DNA from: Duganella sp. 1411
GTDB taxonomy: Bacteria > Pseudomonadota > Gammaproteobacteria > Burkholderiales > Burkholderiaceae_D
Direction: 5' to 3'
Assembly: GCF_017833525.1 (NCBI RefSeq)
Contig: NZ_JAFICD010000001.1
Location: 744,001 to 808,000, forward strand
Length of the DNA: 64,000 bases
The notes under the pieces were generated by a model, which worked only from the letters and a program-made list of their open reading frames with translations, was not told the DNA's origin and did not search any database. A program made the position numbers and the translations under genes. This document shows, piece after piece, positions 25,762-34,925 of the stretch. Each line of letters starts with the position of its first letter. The stretch's first letter is position 1.

Positions 25762-27143
25762 CAGCGCCCCTTGCCGAACAACACCACCTGCACCGTATCG
25801 ATCAGGATCAGCAAATCGAGGAACAGGCTGTTGTTCTTGACGTAATACAGATCGTATTGCAGCTTGCGCACGGCGTCGTCGACCGAGGCGCCGTAGCGGT
25901 AGCGCACCTGGGCCAGGCCGGTGATGCCCGGCTTGATGCCGTGCCGCACGTTGTAATAGGCGATCTCGCGGCACAGATGTTCGACGAAGTAGGCGCGCTC
26001 CGGACGCGGGCCGACAAAACTCATCTCGCCCTTGAACACGTTGAGCATTTGCGGCAATTCGTCGATGCGCAACTTGCGTATCCAGTGGCCCACCGCCGTC
26101 ACGCGCGGATCGTCCTCCGACGCCCATCGCGGCTTGCCGTCGACCTCGGCGTCGACCCGCATACTGCGGAACTTCAGCACCTTGAACGGCCGGTTGTCGC
26201 GCCCGACCCGCTCCTGCTGGTAGAACACCGGGCCGCCATCCTCGAGCCTGATCGCCAGCGCCGTCAGCGCCATCACCGGCAGCGCCGCCACGCAAATGGC
26301 GGCGCTGGCCAGCAGGTCGAAGGCGCGCTTGACGGCCGCCCGCAGCAGGCTCTGATCGAAACCGCCGCCGAAGATCAGGTAGCTCGGCTGCAGCGAATCG
26401 ACCCGGATCTGGCACGCCTCGCGCTCGAAGAAGCTGGCGGCATCGGTCACGCGCACGCCGCCGAGCGCGCATTCGAGCAATTGCCGCACCGGGAAGGCGC
26501 CGTTGCGGCGGTCGCCCACCGAGACGATGATCTCGTCGGCCGCGTGGCGCCTCGCCATCGCCAGCAGCGACAATTCCGGCGGCAGCAGCATGGTCGGCGG
26601 CACACAGCAGGTTTCGCCCTCGACCGGCACGCAGCCCACCACGCGGAACTGATGGAAGCCGACGCCGGTGGTGGCCAGCTCCATGCATTCGCGCGCGATG
26701 GCGCCGTCGCCGATGATGAGCAGGCGTTTCTCGAGCATGCTCGACTGCGCCGACGTGAACACCAGCAGGCGCGCCAGCAGCACCGCCGCGCCGCCGACCA
26801 CGAACACCATGCTGCCGAGGCGCACGAACTGGGTGCCCGGCATCAGGCTCGCCAACAGGCTGAACAGCACGAAACCCAGCACGAACGACGGCAGGATGCG
26901 TAAAAAGGTGTTTTTGATATCCTCGCGCGGCTGGTTGTGCTGGTACATGCCCAGCGCGCCCATGCTGAACACCAGCACCAGCGCGAACGCCAGTGCCGGC
27001 GGGTACAAGCTGTCCGGCGCCGCCTGCGCGCCCTTCAGCCACAGCGGCGCGCAGGCGACGGCGGCCGTCAACAAGACCATCAGCTCCAGCATCAGCAGCA
27101 TGAAGGCCATCTTCGACACGTAATGATGAAATATCCTGATCAC
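25761..27143 (-). CDS. XrtA/PEP-CTERM system sugar transferase (TIGR03013-like), initiating phosphoglycosyltransferase
   Basis: A 460-residue protein of the WcaJ/WbaP type. The N-terminal part has about four membrane segments and a nucleotide-binding-like domain (LLIIGDGAIARECMELA). The C-terminal 190 residues are the bacterial sugar-transferase domain: RAFDLLASAAICVAALP, PFKVLKFRSMRVDAE, LPQMLNVFKGEMSFVGPRPE. It transfers a sugar-1-phosphate to undecaprenyl phosphate and so starts the repeat unit. The start is taken as GTG at 27143, preceded by AGGGAG at 6 bases; it places the first membrane segment correctly, and the longer open frame upstream is not protein-like. Confidence 0.9.
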   Translation of the reverse strand: MIRIFHHYVSKMAFMLLMLELMVLLTAAVACAPLWLKGAQAAPDSLYPPALAFALVLVFSMGALGMYQHNQPREDIKNTFLRILPSFVLGFVLFSLLASLMPGTQFVRLGSMVFVVGGAAVLLARLLVFTSAQSSMLEKRLLIIGDGAIARECMELATTGVGFHQFRVVGCVPVEGETCCVPPTMLLPPELSLLAMARRHAADEIIVSVGDRRNGAFPVRQLLECALGGVRVTDAASFFEREACQIRVDSLQPSYLIFGGGFDQSLLRAAVKRAFDLLASAAICVAALPVMALTALAIRLEDGGPVFYQQERVGRDNRPFKVLKFRSMRVDAEVDGKPRWASEDDPRVTAVGHWIRKLRIDELPQMLNVFKGEMSFVGPRPERAYFVEHLCREIAYYNVRHGIKPGITGLAQVRYRYGASVDDAVRKLQYDLYYVKNNSLFLDLLILIDTVQVVLFGKGR

Positions 27144-27339
27144 AATGAGCTCCCTGCCGCTCTCAACGGCGGAGCTTTCATGATGGAGAAACCTTGCCGG
27201 CGCCGCCTTGAGCGTCCACAACAGCAAAACAGCGCTGGCGCAAGGCGGGCTCAAAAAAGAGGCAAAATCGGGCGAATATGACGGAGTTGTGACAAATAGA
27301 CTATAGTCATGGTTCCTTACCGCACTTTCACATGTGATC

Positions 27340-28953
27340 ATGAAATTTGATGTTGCAATCGTCGGCAGCGGATTGGCCGGCCTCTCGGTCGCCCTGCACC
27401 TGGCCGAAACGCGCACAGTCGCGATTATTTCCAAACGCGCGCTCAAAGACGGCGCCAGCAACTGGGCCCAGGGCGGCATCGCCGCCGTCCTCGATTCCGG
27501 CGACAGCCACACCCAGCACATCGACGACACGCTGGTCGCCGGCGGCGGCCTGTGCGACGAGAGCGCCACGCGCTACATCGTCGAGCACGGCCGCGAGGCG
27601 ATCGAGTGGCTGATCGCCCAGGGCGTGCCGTTCACGCGCGACGCCTCGGCCGAACTGGGCTTCCACCTGACCCGCGAGGGCGGCCACAGCCAGCGCCGCA
27701 TCATCCACGCGGCCGACGCCACCGGCCACGCGGTGCAGGTCACCCTGGAGGAAAAGGTGCGCGCCCACCCGAACATCACCCTGTTCGAGCACCACTGCGC
27801 GATCGACCTGATCACCTCCGACAAGCTGCATCCGGTCAAGAAGGGCCACTCGCAGCCGAAATGCTACGGTTTATATGTGCAGGACGAGAAATCCGGCCAG
27901 GTGCTGACCTTCGCCGCCGAGCACACCGTCATGGCCACCGGCGGCGCCGGCAAGGTCTACCTGTACACCACCAATCCCGACACGGCCAGCGGCGACGGCA
28001 TCGCCATGGCCTGGCGCGCCGGCTGCCGCATCTCGAACATGGAGTTCATCCAGTTTCACCCGACCTGCCTGTACCACCCGTACGCCAAGTCCTTCCTGAT
28101 CACCGAGGCGATCCGTGGCGAAGGCGGCCTGCTCAAGCTGCCACCGGAAGCTGGCGCCGCCGCCGGCACGCGCTTCATGCTGGCCCACGACGAGCGCGCC
28201 GAGCTGGCCCCGCGCGACGTGGTGGCCCGCGCGATCGACTTCGAGATCAAAAAACGCGGCCTCGACTACGTGCACCTGGACATCAGCCACAAGCCGGCCG
28301 CGTTCCTGATCGAACACTTCCCCACCATTTACGCGCGCTGCCTGGAACTGGGCATCGACATCACCAAGCAGCCGATCCCGATCGTGCCGGCCGCGCACTA
28401 CACCTGCGGCGGCGTGGTCACCGACCTGTTCGGCCGCACCGACCTGCCCGGCCTGTACGCGGTGGGCGAGACCGCCTGCACCGGCCTGCACGGCGCCAAC
28501 CGGCTGGCCAGCAATTCGCTGCTCGAGTGCGTGGTCATCGGCAGCGCCTGCGCGCGCGACATCGCCGCCAAGGAAAAAGGCGAAGTGCCCTACCTGCCGG
28601 ACTGGGACGAAAGCCGCGTCACCGACGCCGACGAGGAGGTTGTCATCTCCCACAACTGGGACGAGCTGCGCCGCTTCATGTGGAACTACGTCGGCATCGT
28701 GCGCACCACCAAGCGCCTGGAGCGCGCCCAGCACCGCATCGCGCTGCTCAAGGAGGAGATCGACGAGTACTACCGCAACTTCCGCATCACGCACGACCTG
28801 CTGGAGCTGCGCAACCTGGTCGACGTGGCCAGCCTGATCGTCAACAGCGCGCTGCAGCGGCGCGAAAGCCGCGGCCTGCACTTCAGCCGCGACTACCCGG
28901 AGACGCTGCCGAAGGCCTTGCCGAGCATCCTGATGCCGCCGCGCCGTAGTTAG
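27340..28953 (+). CDS. nadB: L-aspartate oxidase
   Basis: A 537-residue flavoprotein that oxidises L-aspartate to iminoaspartate, the first step of NAD synthesis. The FAD-binding motif VAIVGSGLAGLSVALHLAE is at the N-terminus. ASNWAQGGIAAVL, the succinate-dehydrogenase-like active region (FIQFHPTCLY, RGEGG) and TCGGVVTDLFGRTDLPGLYAVGE are all present, and the helical C-terminal domain is complete. I chose ATG at 27340; a GTG two codons earlier (27334) is possible and neither has a clear ribosome-binding site. Its partners nadA and nadC lie 1.5 kb away on the opposite strand. Confidence 0.95.
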   Translation: MKFDVAIVGSGLAGLSVALHLAETRTVAIISKRALKDGASNWAQGGIAAVLDSGDSHTQHIDDTLVAGGGLCDESATRYIVEHGREAIEWLIAQGVPFTRDASAELGFHLTREGGHSQRRIIHAADATGHAVQVTLEEKVRAHPNITLFEHHCAIDLITSDKLHPVKKGHSQPKCYGLYVQDEKSGQVLTFAAEHTVMATGGAGKVYLYTTNPDTASGDGIAMAWRAGCRISNMEFIQFHPTCLYHPYAKSFLITEAIRGEGGLLKLPPEAGAAAGTRFMLAHDERAELAPRDVVARAIDFEIKKRGLDYVHLDISHKPAAFLIEHFPTIYARCLELGIDITKQPIPIVPAAHYTCGGVVTDLFGRTDLPGLYAVGETACTGLHGANRLASNSLLECVVIGSACARDIAAKEKGEVPYLPDWDESRVTDADEEVVISHNWDELRRFMWNYVGIVRTTKRLERAQHRIALLKEEIDEYYRNFRITHDLLELRNLVDVASLIVNSALQRRESRGLHFSRDYPETLPKALPSILMPPRRS

Positions 28954-28964
28954 GGAGGCGGACG

Positions 28965-29507
28965 ATGACCGTCACCGTCCGCGCCGCCGCGCCGGCCGAC
29001 ATCCCGGCGATGGAGGCGCTGATCAAGCGCTCCGGCATCGAACTGAGCGCCGGTTTCTACACCGAGGAACAGGCGCAAGCCGTCACCCGCCACGTGTTCG
29101 GCGTCGACACGCAACTGGTGGCCGACCAGACGTATTTCGCGGTCGAGCGGCAAGGCCGGCTGGTGGCGTGCGGCGGCTGGAGCAAGCGCAGCACGCTGTT
29201 CGGCGCCGACCACACCAAGCAAGGCGTCGACGCGCTGCTCGACCCGGCCACCGAGGCGGCCCGCATCCGCGCGTTTTTCGTCGATCCGTCGGCCGCCCGC
29301 CAGGGGCTGGGCCGGCTGCTGCTCGAGCACTGCGCCGATGCCGCCGCCGACGCCGGGTTCAGTACGCTGGAGCTGGCCGCCACCATGCCGGGCGTGCCGC
29401 TGTATCGGGCGTGCGGCTTCAGCGAGATCGACACCTTCGAGCTCGAGCTGCCCGGCCCGGTGCGGGTGCCGCTGACACGCATGCGCAAGGCCATCACGGC
29501 ACGCTAA
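28965..29507 (+). CDS. GNAT family N-acetyltransferase
   Basis: A 180-residue acetyltransferase. The N-terminal VRAAAPADIPAMEALI is the usual GNAT opening. The acetyl-CoA loop is ARQGLGRLLLEHCADAAADAG near residues 107-127, and MPGVPLYRACGFSEID provides the final conserved block. It lies 11 bases after nadB with AGGGAGG before its ATG, so it is probably co-transcribed. The substrate is unknown; nothing in the sequence ties it to NAD metabolism beyond position. Confidence 0.87.
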   Translation: MTVTVRAAAPADIPAMEALIKRSGIELSAGFYTEEQAQAVTRHVFGVDTQLVADQTYFAVERQGRLVACGGWSKRSTLFGADHTKQGVDALLDPATEAARIRAFFVDPSAARQGLGRLLLEHCADAAADAGFSTLELAATMPGVPLYRACGFSEIDTFELELPGPVRVPLTRMRKAITAR

Positions 29508-29517
29508 CCGGCCGTCC

Positions 29518-29556
29518 AAAGAAAAATGCGGCAACGCGCCGAGCGCGATGCCGCAT
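29518..29556 (-). terminator. Rho-independent terminator of the PEP-CTERM gene
   Basis: A perfect 8-base stem (ATGCGGCA at 29526-29533 with TGCCGCAT at 29549-29556) encloses a GC-rich loop. On the minus strand it is followed by TTTTTCTTT. It lies 27 bases after the stop of the PEP-CTERM gene and also separates it from the convergent acetyltransferase gene. Confidence 0.75.
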
Positions 29557-29582
29557 GTGCCGACCAGCGATTTTTAAGCCAC

Positions 29583-30371
29583 TCAGGCCTTCGAGGATTT
29601 CTTACGACGCGCCAGCCATCCCATCATGCCCAGGCCGGCCAGCATCATGGCGTAGGTCTCGGGCTCCGGCACCGGCGGCACGTAGGAGCCGAAGCCGTCC
29701 AGGTAGGCGTAGCCGGTGTGGCCGGTCGGCTCGCAATCGGCGGCCAGCAGCGACAGCGTGAAGTCGTGGCCCTTCAGCGCCTGGTCGATGCTCAGGTGCT
29801 CGAGCTGCCATGCGGAGGTGTAGAAGAAATCGCCCGAGGTCTGGAAGCGCGAATCGACGCCGCCGCCGCCGTTGCCGGCGTTGTAGGTGTGGGTCAGGAC
29901 CAGCTGGCCGGTGGTGTTGTCGGTCAGGGTCAGGATCATCACCGCCGATTCGTCCTCGGCGTGGCCGCCGTTTTCCAGCACGGCCTTCCAGCCGAAGTAG
30001 ATGTCGCTGTCGGTGTAGTTCTTCACCTGCTGGCTGATGACCGTGCCGAAGCCGCCGCTGGTGGTGTCTTCCGCGCGGTAGGCGTAGTTACCCGAAAGCA
30101 CGGTCGAACCGAGCAAGGAACCCAGGTTGGCATCGACGTAGTTTTTATCGATGACCAACCCACGCTCGCCGTTGTCCTGGTTCAGCCTGCCACCGGCGAG
30201 GAAGTCCGCCGGGGCGATCGTCGAATTGAGGTCGTTGCCGCGGTAGCCGCCGCCGGTGCTCCAGCCAGCCGTGTTACCCGACTCGAAGCCGCCGTTGTTG
30301 AAGGTGTCCGCCTGCGCCAGACCGCTCAAACCCACCAACGCCATCATGCCAACAATCTGTTTCAAATTCAT
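29583..30371 (-). CDS. PEP-CTERM sorting domain protein
   Basis: A 262-residue exported protein. A signal peptide (MNLKQIVGMMALVGLSGLAQA) is followed by a beta-rich body of about 210 residues with many Gly, Asn and Thr. The C-terminus is a textbook sorting signal: PEP in VPEPETYAMMLAGLG, a short hydrophobic helix, then RRKKSSKA. It is a likely substrate of exosortase A (1520-3124), which would cleave near the PEP motif. GGGAG lies 8 bases before the ATG, and the gene has its own AT-rich promoter and a downstream stem-loop. The body matches no domain I recognise. Its place between nad genes suggests independent insertion. Confidence 0.93.
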   Translation of the reverse strand: MNLKQIVGMMALVGLSGLAQADTFNNGGFESGNTAGWSTGGGYRGNDLNSTIAPADFLAGGRLNQDNGERGLVIDKNYVDANLGSLLGSTVLSGNYAYRAEDTTSGGFGTVISQQVKNYTDSDIYFGWKAVLENGGHAEDESAVMILTLTDNTTGQLVLTHTYNAGNGGGGVDSRFQTSGDFFYTSAWQLEHLSIDQALKGHDFTLSLLAADCEPTGHTGYAYLDGFGSYVPPVPEPETYAMMLAGLGMMGWLARRKKSSKA

Positions 30372-30413
30372 TTAGCTAACTCCCTGGTTAATAGTGTCAT
30401 AAAAACAAGGGAG

Positions 30414-30443
30414 ATTATATTAGCTTTAAGTCATCTTTAACAA
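30414..30443 (-). promoter_or_regulatory. Sigma-70-type promoter of the PEP-CTERM gene
   Basis: On the minus strand, TTGTTA (30443-30438) and TATAAT (30419-30414) are separated by 18 bases in a stretch that is strikingly AT-rich for this genome. The TATAAT lies about 43 bases upstream of the ATG. Both hexamers are close to consensus, so basal transcription by the housekeeping sigma factor is likely. Confidence 0.6.
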
Positions 30444-30461
30444 TCTTATTTTTTAAATATT

Positions 30462-31331
30462 TTAGTTGACAATTCGCAAAGAGTAGTCGGTGGCGCGTAT
30501 GTCTTTTGTCAAGCTTCCGATCGAAATGCGGTGGACGCCGGTTTCGGCGATGGCGCGCACGGTGTCGGCGTTGATGCCGCCGGACGCCTCCAGCAAGGCC
30601 CGCCCGGCGTTGAGCGTCACCGCCGCGCGCATCATGTCGGTGCTGAAGTTGTCGAGCAGGATGGACACCGCGCCCGCCCCCAGTGCCTCGTTGAGCTCGT
30701 CAAGGCTCTCGACCTCGACCTGGATCGACACGCCCTTGTCGAGACGCTTGGCCGCCAGCACCGCGTTGGTGATGCCGCCGGCCGCGGCGATGTGGTTCTC
30801 CTTGATCAGGATGCCGTCGTACAGCGCCAGGCGCTGGTTTTGCCCGCCGCCCACGCGCACCGCGTACTTCTGCGCCAGGCGCAGGCCCGGCAAGGTCTTG
30901 CGGGTGTCGAGGATGGCCGCCTGGGTGCCGGCGACGATGTCGACGTACTGGCGGGTGGCCGTCGCCACGCCCGACAGCAGTTGCAGGAAATTGAGCGCCG
31001 CCCGCTCCGCCGTCAGCAGCGCGCGCGCCGGACCGTGGATCATGCAGACCACGCTGTCGGCCGTCATCTGGTCGCCCTCGGCGTACTTCCAGTCGACTTC
31101 GATGCCGGCCTGCATGCAATTCATCACGCCCTCGAACCAGGGCGCGCCGCACAGCACCGCGTTCTCGCGCACGATGACGCGCGCAGTGGCGCGCCCGCCG
31201 TCCGGCACCAGCAGGCCGGTCAGGTCGCCGCTGCCGACGTCCTCCAGCAGCGCGGCCAGCAGATTGGCCTCGAAAGCGGATTTGAGCGCGTCGTCGAACG
31301 GCGCGTGGGGATTTACCAGGGTACTCATCAT
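30462..31331 (-). CDS. nadC: Nicotinate-nucleotide diphosphorylase (quinolinate phosphoribosyltransferase)
   Basis: A 289-residue enzyme converting quinolinate and PRPP to nicotinate mononucleotide, the last shared step of de novo NAD synthesis. Diagnostic regions are [16 protein letters not shown] near the N-terminus, [19 protein letters not shown] with the substrate-binding Arg and Lys, [20 protein letters not shown], and [18 protein letters not shown]. It overlaps the nadA stop by 4 bases, so the two are translationally coupled. Two adjacent ATG codons (31331 and 31328) could serve as the start. Confidence 0.95.
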   Translation of the reverse strand: MMSTLVNPHAPFDDALKSAFEANLLAALLEDVGSGDLTGLLVPDGGRATARVIVRENAVLCGAPWFEGVMNCMQAGIEVDWKYAEGDQMTADSVVCMIHGPARALLTAERAALNFLQLLSGVATATRQYVDIVAGTQAAILDTRKTLPGLRLAQKYAVRVGGGQNQRLALYDGILIKENHIAAAGGITNAVLAAKRLDKGVSIQVEVESLDELNEALGAGAVSILLDNFSTDMMRAAVTLNAGRALLEASGGINADTVRAIAETGVHRISIGSLTKDIRATDYSLRIVN

Positions 31332-32473
31332 GCGGGACCAATTCCTGAAAACAGTTGGGCTTCTTGCGCCAGGTCGGCGCCGGGCTGCACCCGGGCCTTC
31401 CTGGCGGCGGCGAAATCGAGCATGCGGTTGATCGACACCACCGCCTGGCGGCCGATCTCCGGGTCTACGTGGATCTCGTTGGCGCTGCCGGCGTCCATGT
31501 TCTCCAGCACGTCGGCCAGGTTCTGCAGGCCGTTCATCGCCATCCACGGGCAATGCGCGCAGCTCTTGCAGGTGGCGCTGTTGCCGGCGGTGGGCGCCTC
31601 GATGAAGCGCTTGCCGGGCGCGGCCGCGCGCATCTTGTGCAGGATGCCGTTGTCGGTGGCGACGATGAAGGTGTCGGCGTCCGATTCGACGGCGGCGTTG
31701 ATGATCTGCGTGGTCGAGCCGACCACGTCGGCCAGCGCCACCACATTGGCCGGCGATTCCGGGTGCACCAACACCTTGGCGTTCGGATATTGCGCCTTCA
31801 GCAGCTCCAGCTCGACGCCCTTGAACTCGTCGTGCACCAGGCACGAGCCCTGCCACAGCAGCATGTCGGCGCCGGTTTGCTTCTGGATATACGACCCCAG
31901 GTGCCGGTCCGGCGCCCACAGGATCTTTTTACCCTGCGCGTGCAGATGGGCCACGATGTCGAGGCCGATCGACGAGGTCACCATCCAGTCGGCGCGCGCC
32001 TTGACGGCCGCGCTGGTGTTGGCGTAGACCACCACCGTGCGGTCCGGATGGGCGTCGCAGAACGCGGCGAACTCGTCGGCCGGGCAGCCCAGGTCGAGCG
32101 AACAGGTCGCGTCCAGGTCCGGCATCAGGATGCGCTTTTCCGGGCTCAGGATCTTGGCGGTCTCGCCCATGAAGCGCACGCCGGCCACGACCAGCGTCTT
32201 GGCCGGGTGGTCGCGCCCGAAGCGCGCCATCTCCAGCGAATCGGAGACGCAGCCGCCGGTCTCCTCGGCCAGGTCCTGCAGGTCGGCGTCGACGTAGTAA
32301 TGCGAGACGAGCACCGCCTCCTTCTCCTTGAGCAGTTGCTTGATGCGGGCCTTGAGCGCGATGCGCTGGTCGGCCGTCGGTGTCGCTGGCGTGCGCGCCC
32401 ACGCGTGGGCGGTGCAGCTGGCTCCGTCTTGTGGATGATCGTACTCGACGGACTTGATCTCTATGGTTTGCAT
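31328..32473 (-). CDS. nadA: Quinolinate synthase
   Basis: A 381-residue iron-sulfur enzyme that condenses iminoaspartate with dihydroxyacetone phosphate. It has [38 protein letters not shown], the cysteine-bearing region [29 protein letters not shown], and the C-terminal [18 protein letters not shown] with cluster-ligand cysteines. Length and order of blocks match the long bacterial form. It is followed directly by nadC and preceded by the ABC-F gene after 42 bases. Confidence 0.95.
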   Translation of the reverse strand: MQTIEIKSVEYDHPQDGASCTAHAWARTPATPTADQRIALKARIKQLLKEKEAVLVSHYYVDADLQDLAEETGGCVSDSLEMARFGRDHPAKTLVVAGVRFMGETAKILSPEKRILMPDLDATCSLDLGCPADEFAAFCDAHPDRTVVVYANTSAAVKARADWMVTSSIGLDIVAHLHAQGKKILWAPDRHLGSYIQKQTGADMLLWQGSCLVHDEFKGVELELLKAQYPNAKVLVHPESPANVVALADVVGSTTQIINAAVESDADTFIVATDNGILHKMRAAAPGKRFIEAPTAGNSATCKSCAHCPWMAMNGLQNLADVLENMDAGSANEIHVDPEIGRQAVVSINRMLDFAAARKARVQPGADLAQEAQLFSGIGPA

Positions 32474-32515
32474 GGTGTGATGAAACGTAGATTAAAACGG
32501 GTAAGCACCGGGCGC

Positions 32516-34117
32516 TTAGTCGATACCCTGGCTGGTCAGGTAGTCCTCGTAGTTGCCGCGGAAATCAACCACCTCGTTTTCCTTGATCTCGATGATGCGG
32601 TTGGCCAGCGACGACACGAACTCGCGGTCGTGCGACACGAAGATCAGGGTGCCGGCGTATTTTTCCAGCGCGATGTTGAGCGACTCGATCGATTCCATGT
32701 CCATGTGGTTGGTCGGTTCATCGAGCAGCAGCACGTTGTGGCGGCCCAGCATCAGCTTGCCGTACATCATGCGGCCCTTCTCGCCGCCGGACAGCACCTT
32801 GACCGACTTCTTGACCTCGTCGCCGCCGAACAGCAGGCGGCCCAGGATCGAACGCACGGCCTGGTCGTCGTCGCCTTCCTTGGTCCAGTCGCCCATCCAG
32901 TCGGTCAGCGTGACGTCCTTGGCGAATTCCTCGGTCGGGTCCTGCGGCATGTAGCCGACGTTGGCGTTCTCGGCCCACTTGACCATGCCGTGGTCGGCGT
33001 GCAGGCCGGCGATGTCGTCGCCGCCGATGCAGCGCAGCATGGTGGTCTTGCCGGCGCCGTTGGCGCCGATGATGGCGATGCGCTCGCCCGCCTCGACCAT
33101 GATGCTGAAGTTATTGAACAGCTGGCGGTCGTATTTCTTGGAGATGCTGTCGACCTCGACGGCCAGGCGGTGCAGCTTCTTCTCGCCGTCGAAGCGCACG
33201 AACGGATAGGCGCGCGACGACGGCTTGATGTCGTCAACCTTGATCTTCTCGATCTGCTTGGCGCGCGAGGTGGCCTGGCGGGCCTTGGACTTGTTGGCGG
33301 CGAAGCGGCGCACGAAGTCCTGCAGCTCGGCGACCTTCTCTTTGGCCTTGGCGTTGTTGGCCAGCTGCTGGTTGCGCGCCTGGGTCGAGGCGAACATGTA
33401 CTCGTCGTAGTTGCCCGGGTAGATCTTCAACGTGCCGTAATCCATGTCGGCCACGTGGGTGCAAACCTGGTTGAGGAAGTGGCGATCGTGGGAAATGATG
33501 ATCATGGTGGAGTTGCGCTCGTTGAGCACGTCCTCCAGCCAGCGGATGGTGTTGATGTCCAGGTTGTTGGTCGGCTCGTCGAGCAGCAGGATGTCCGGAT
33601 TCGAGAACAGCGCCTGGGCCAGCAGCACGCGCAGCTTCCAGCCGGGCGACACGTTGCTCATCGGACCCTGGTGCAGGTCGATCGCCACACCGGCGCCCAG
33701 CAGCAGCTCGCCGGCGCGCGACTCGGCCGTGTAGCCGTCGTATTCGGACACCTTGCCTTCGAGCTCGGCGGCCTTCATGTAGTCGTCGTCGGTCGCTTCG
33801 GGATTGGCGTAGATGGCGTCGCGCTCCTGCATCGCCGCCCACATCTCGGTGTGGCCCATCATGACCACGTCGAGCACGCGCATGTCCTCAAAGGCGAACT
33901 GGTCCTGGCGCAGCTTGCCGAGGCGCTCGTTCGTATCCAGCATCACGTTGCCGCTCGACGGTTCCAGATCGCCGCCCAGGATTTTCATGAACGTGGACTT
34001 GCCGCAACCGTTGGCGCCGATCAGGCCGTAGCGGTTGCCATCGCCGAATTTGACGGAGATGTTTTCGAACAGCGGCTTAGCGCCGAATTGCATGGTGATG
34101 TTAGCGGTGGATAGCAT
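32516..34117 (-). CDS. ABC-F family ATPase (YbiT-like)
   Basis: A 533-residue protein with two ABC ATPase domains and no membrane segments. Walker A motifs are GANGCGKST (about residue 35) and GANGAGKTT (about residue 350), each followed by its LSGGE-type signature and a Walker B ending LLLDEPTN. The linker between domains is rich in charged residues, typical of ABC-F factors that act on the ribosome. The opening [20 protein letters not shown] is close to the E. coli YbiT type. It lies upstream of nadA on the same strand, with 42 bases between, so co-transcription is possible. Confidence 0.9.
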   Translation of the reverse strand: MLSTANITMQFGAKPLFENISVKFGDGNRYGLIGANGCGKSTFMKILGGDLEPSSGNVMLDTNERLGKLRQDQFAFEDMRVLDVVMMGHTEMWAAMQERDAIYANPEATDDDYMKAAELEGKVSEYDGYTAESRAGELLLGAGVAIDLHQGPMSNVSPGWKLRVLLAQALFSNPDILLLDEPTNNLDINTIRWLEDVLNERNSTMIIISHDRHFLNQVCTHVADMDYGTLKIYPGNYDEYMFASTQARNQQLANNAKAKEKVAELQDFVRRFAANKSKARQATSRAKQIEKIKVDDIKPSSRAYPFVRFDGEKKLHRLAVEVDSISKKYDRQLFNNFSIMVEAGERIAIIGANGAGKTTMLRCIGGDDIAGLHADHGMVKWAENANVGYMPQDPTEEFAKDVTLTDWMGDWTKEGDDDQAVRSILGRLLFGGDEVKKSVKVLSGGEKGRMMYGKLMLGRHNVLLLDEPTNHMDMESIESLNIALEKYAGTLIFVSHDREFVSSLANRIIEIKENEVVDFRGNYEDYLTSQGID

Positions 34118-34267
34118 TCTGAATTGGGCTTTTCTTAATCAAATCATGCCGTTAGGCGGAAATGCAAGATTATACAGCACCCACCGCGTGGCGCCGGGCG
34201 ACAGGCCGTAAAACACGGCGTACAATTTCGATAAGCCGAGGTTTTACCGCGCCACGAGGGGAAATCG

Positions 34268-34606
34268 ATGGAAACGCGCATCGCCAGACTTGAAGAGTTC
34301 GCAATTGACGCCAAGGAGCGGCTGGCACGCATCGAGGCGCGCCAGACGGAGTTGGCCGCGCATCAATCGGAACTGGCCGCGCACCAGTCAGAACTCGCCA
34401 ACAAAGTGGGCGCGCTGCAGGTGGAGATGCACAAGGGCTTCGCCGACATGATCAAATGGGTGGTCGGCACCGCGATCGTGCTGGGCGGCACCGCGCTGAC
34501 GGTGATCACGTTCGTCCTCAACAACGCCACGCCCAAGCCTTCTCCGATGACCCCGCCCTCCGTTGTGGTCTACACCCAACCGGTGCCGGTCCAGCCGGCA
34601 AAATGA
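34268..34606 (+). CDS. Small coiled-coil membrane protein
   Basis: A 112-residue protein. Residues 1-55 form a heptad-like coiled coil with a tandem short repeat (AAHQSEL twice, at about residues 31-44). One membrane segment follows (WVVGTAIVLGGTALTVITFV), then a Pro-rich tail, PKPSPMTPPSVVVYTQ. The layout resembles the XhlA/holin-accessory type of small protein, but no lysis gene is nearby and I assign no function. AGGGGAAATCG precedes the ATG. Similar small proteins are common single genes in betaproteobacteria. Confidence 0.75.
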   Translation: METRIARLEEFAIDAKERLARIEARQTELAAHQSELAAHQSELANKVGALQVEMHKGFADMIKWVVGTAIVLGGTALTVITFVLNNATPKPSPMTPPSVVVYTQPVPVQPAK

Positions 34607-34631
34607 CCAGCACTTTGCGCCGCTCTGAATC

Positions 34632-34731
34632 ACGTAGGGCGGATTAGCGCGCAGCGCGTAATCGGCCATGTGTGCGCCGCCGACAACGCACGCATGGCCG
34701 ATTACGGCGTTCCGCCTAATCCGCCCTACGT
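34632..34731. repeat. Palindromic repeat element, copy 1
   Basis: A 100-base intergenic palindrome. The outer arms are perfect: ACGTAGGGCGGATTAG (34632-34647) and its complement at 34716-34731. A second perfect arm pair, CGTAATCGGCCATG (34657-34670) and its complement at 34693-34706, lies inside. The two arm pairs are offset by unequal spacers (9 bases left, 9 bases right, of different sequence). A second copy, inverted relative to this one, is at 58811-58904. The GTAGGGCGGATTAG motif is a widespread REP-like repeat type in proteobacteria. Confidence 0.88.
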
Positions 34732-34925
34732 ACAGGCCGATTCCCAAATCCGCCCGCCAATCCCCTTTTTCCGCCCAAACCGGTATCCCGCTCAACCCGG
34801 TGATTCTTTTCTATTTAGCAATCCGCGCGCCTGATTTCGCCACTAGACTAGCCACTAATATATTAGCCCGGCGAGCACGACCGGCTTAAAAAATATGGCC
34901 GCGAAGGCCAGTCAGGGAGACAGAC
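34732..34925. other. Non-coding leader before the TonB receptor
   Basis: With the repeat, this completes the 319-base gap between the coiled-coil gene and the receptor. It grows AT-rich from about 34800 (CTATTTAGCAA, TAATATATTAG), which probably contains the receptor promoter, though no -35/-10 pair stands out. AGGGAGAC lies just before the ATG at 34926. I see no gene, no Fur-box-like palindrome and no riboswitch-like structure. Confidence 0.5.

Noticed and set aside
27144..27339. A promoter or riboswitch in the gap before nadB
   Set aside because: A TATAGT is present, but there is no suitable -35 at a normal distance and no conserved riboswitch-like structure, so I did not annotate one.
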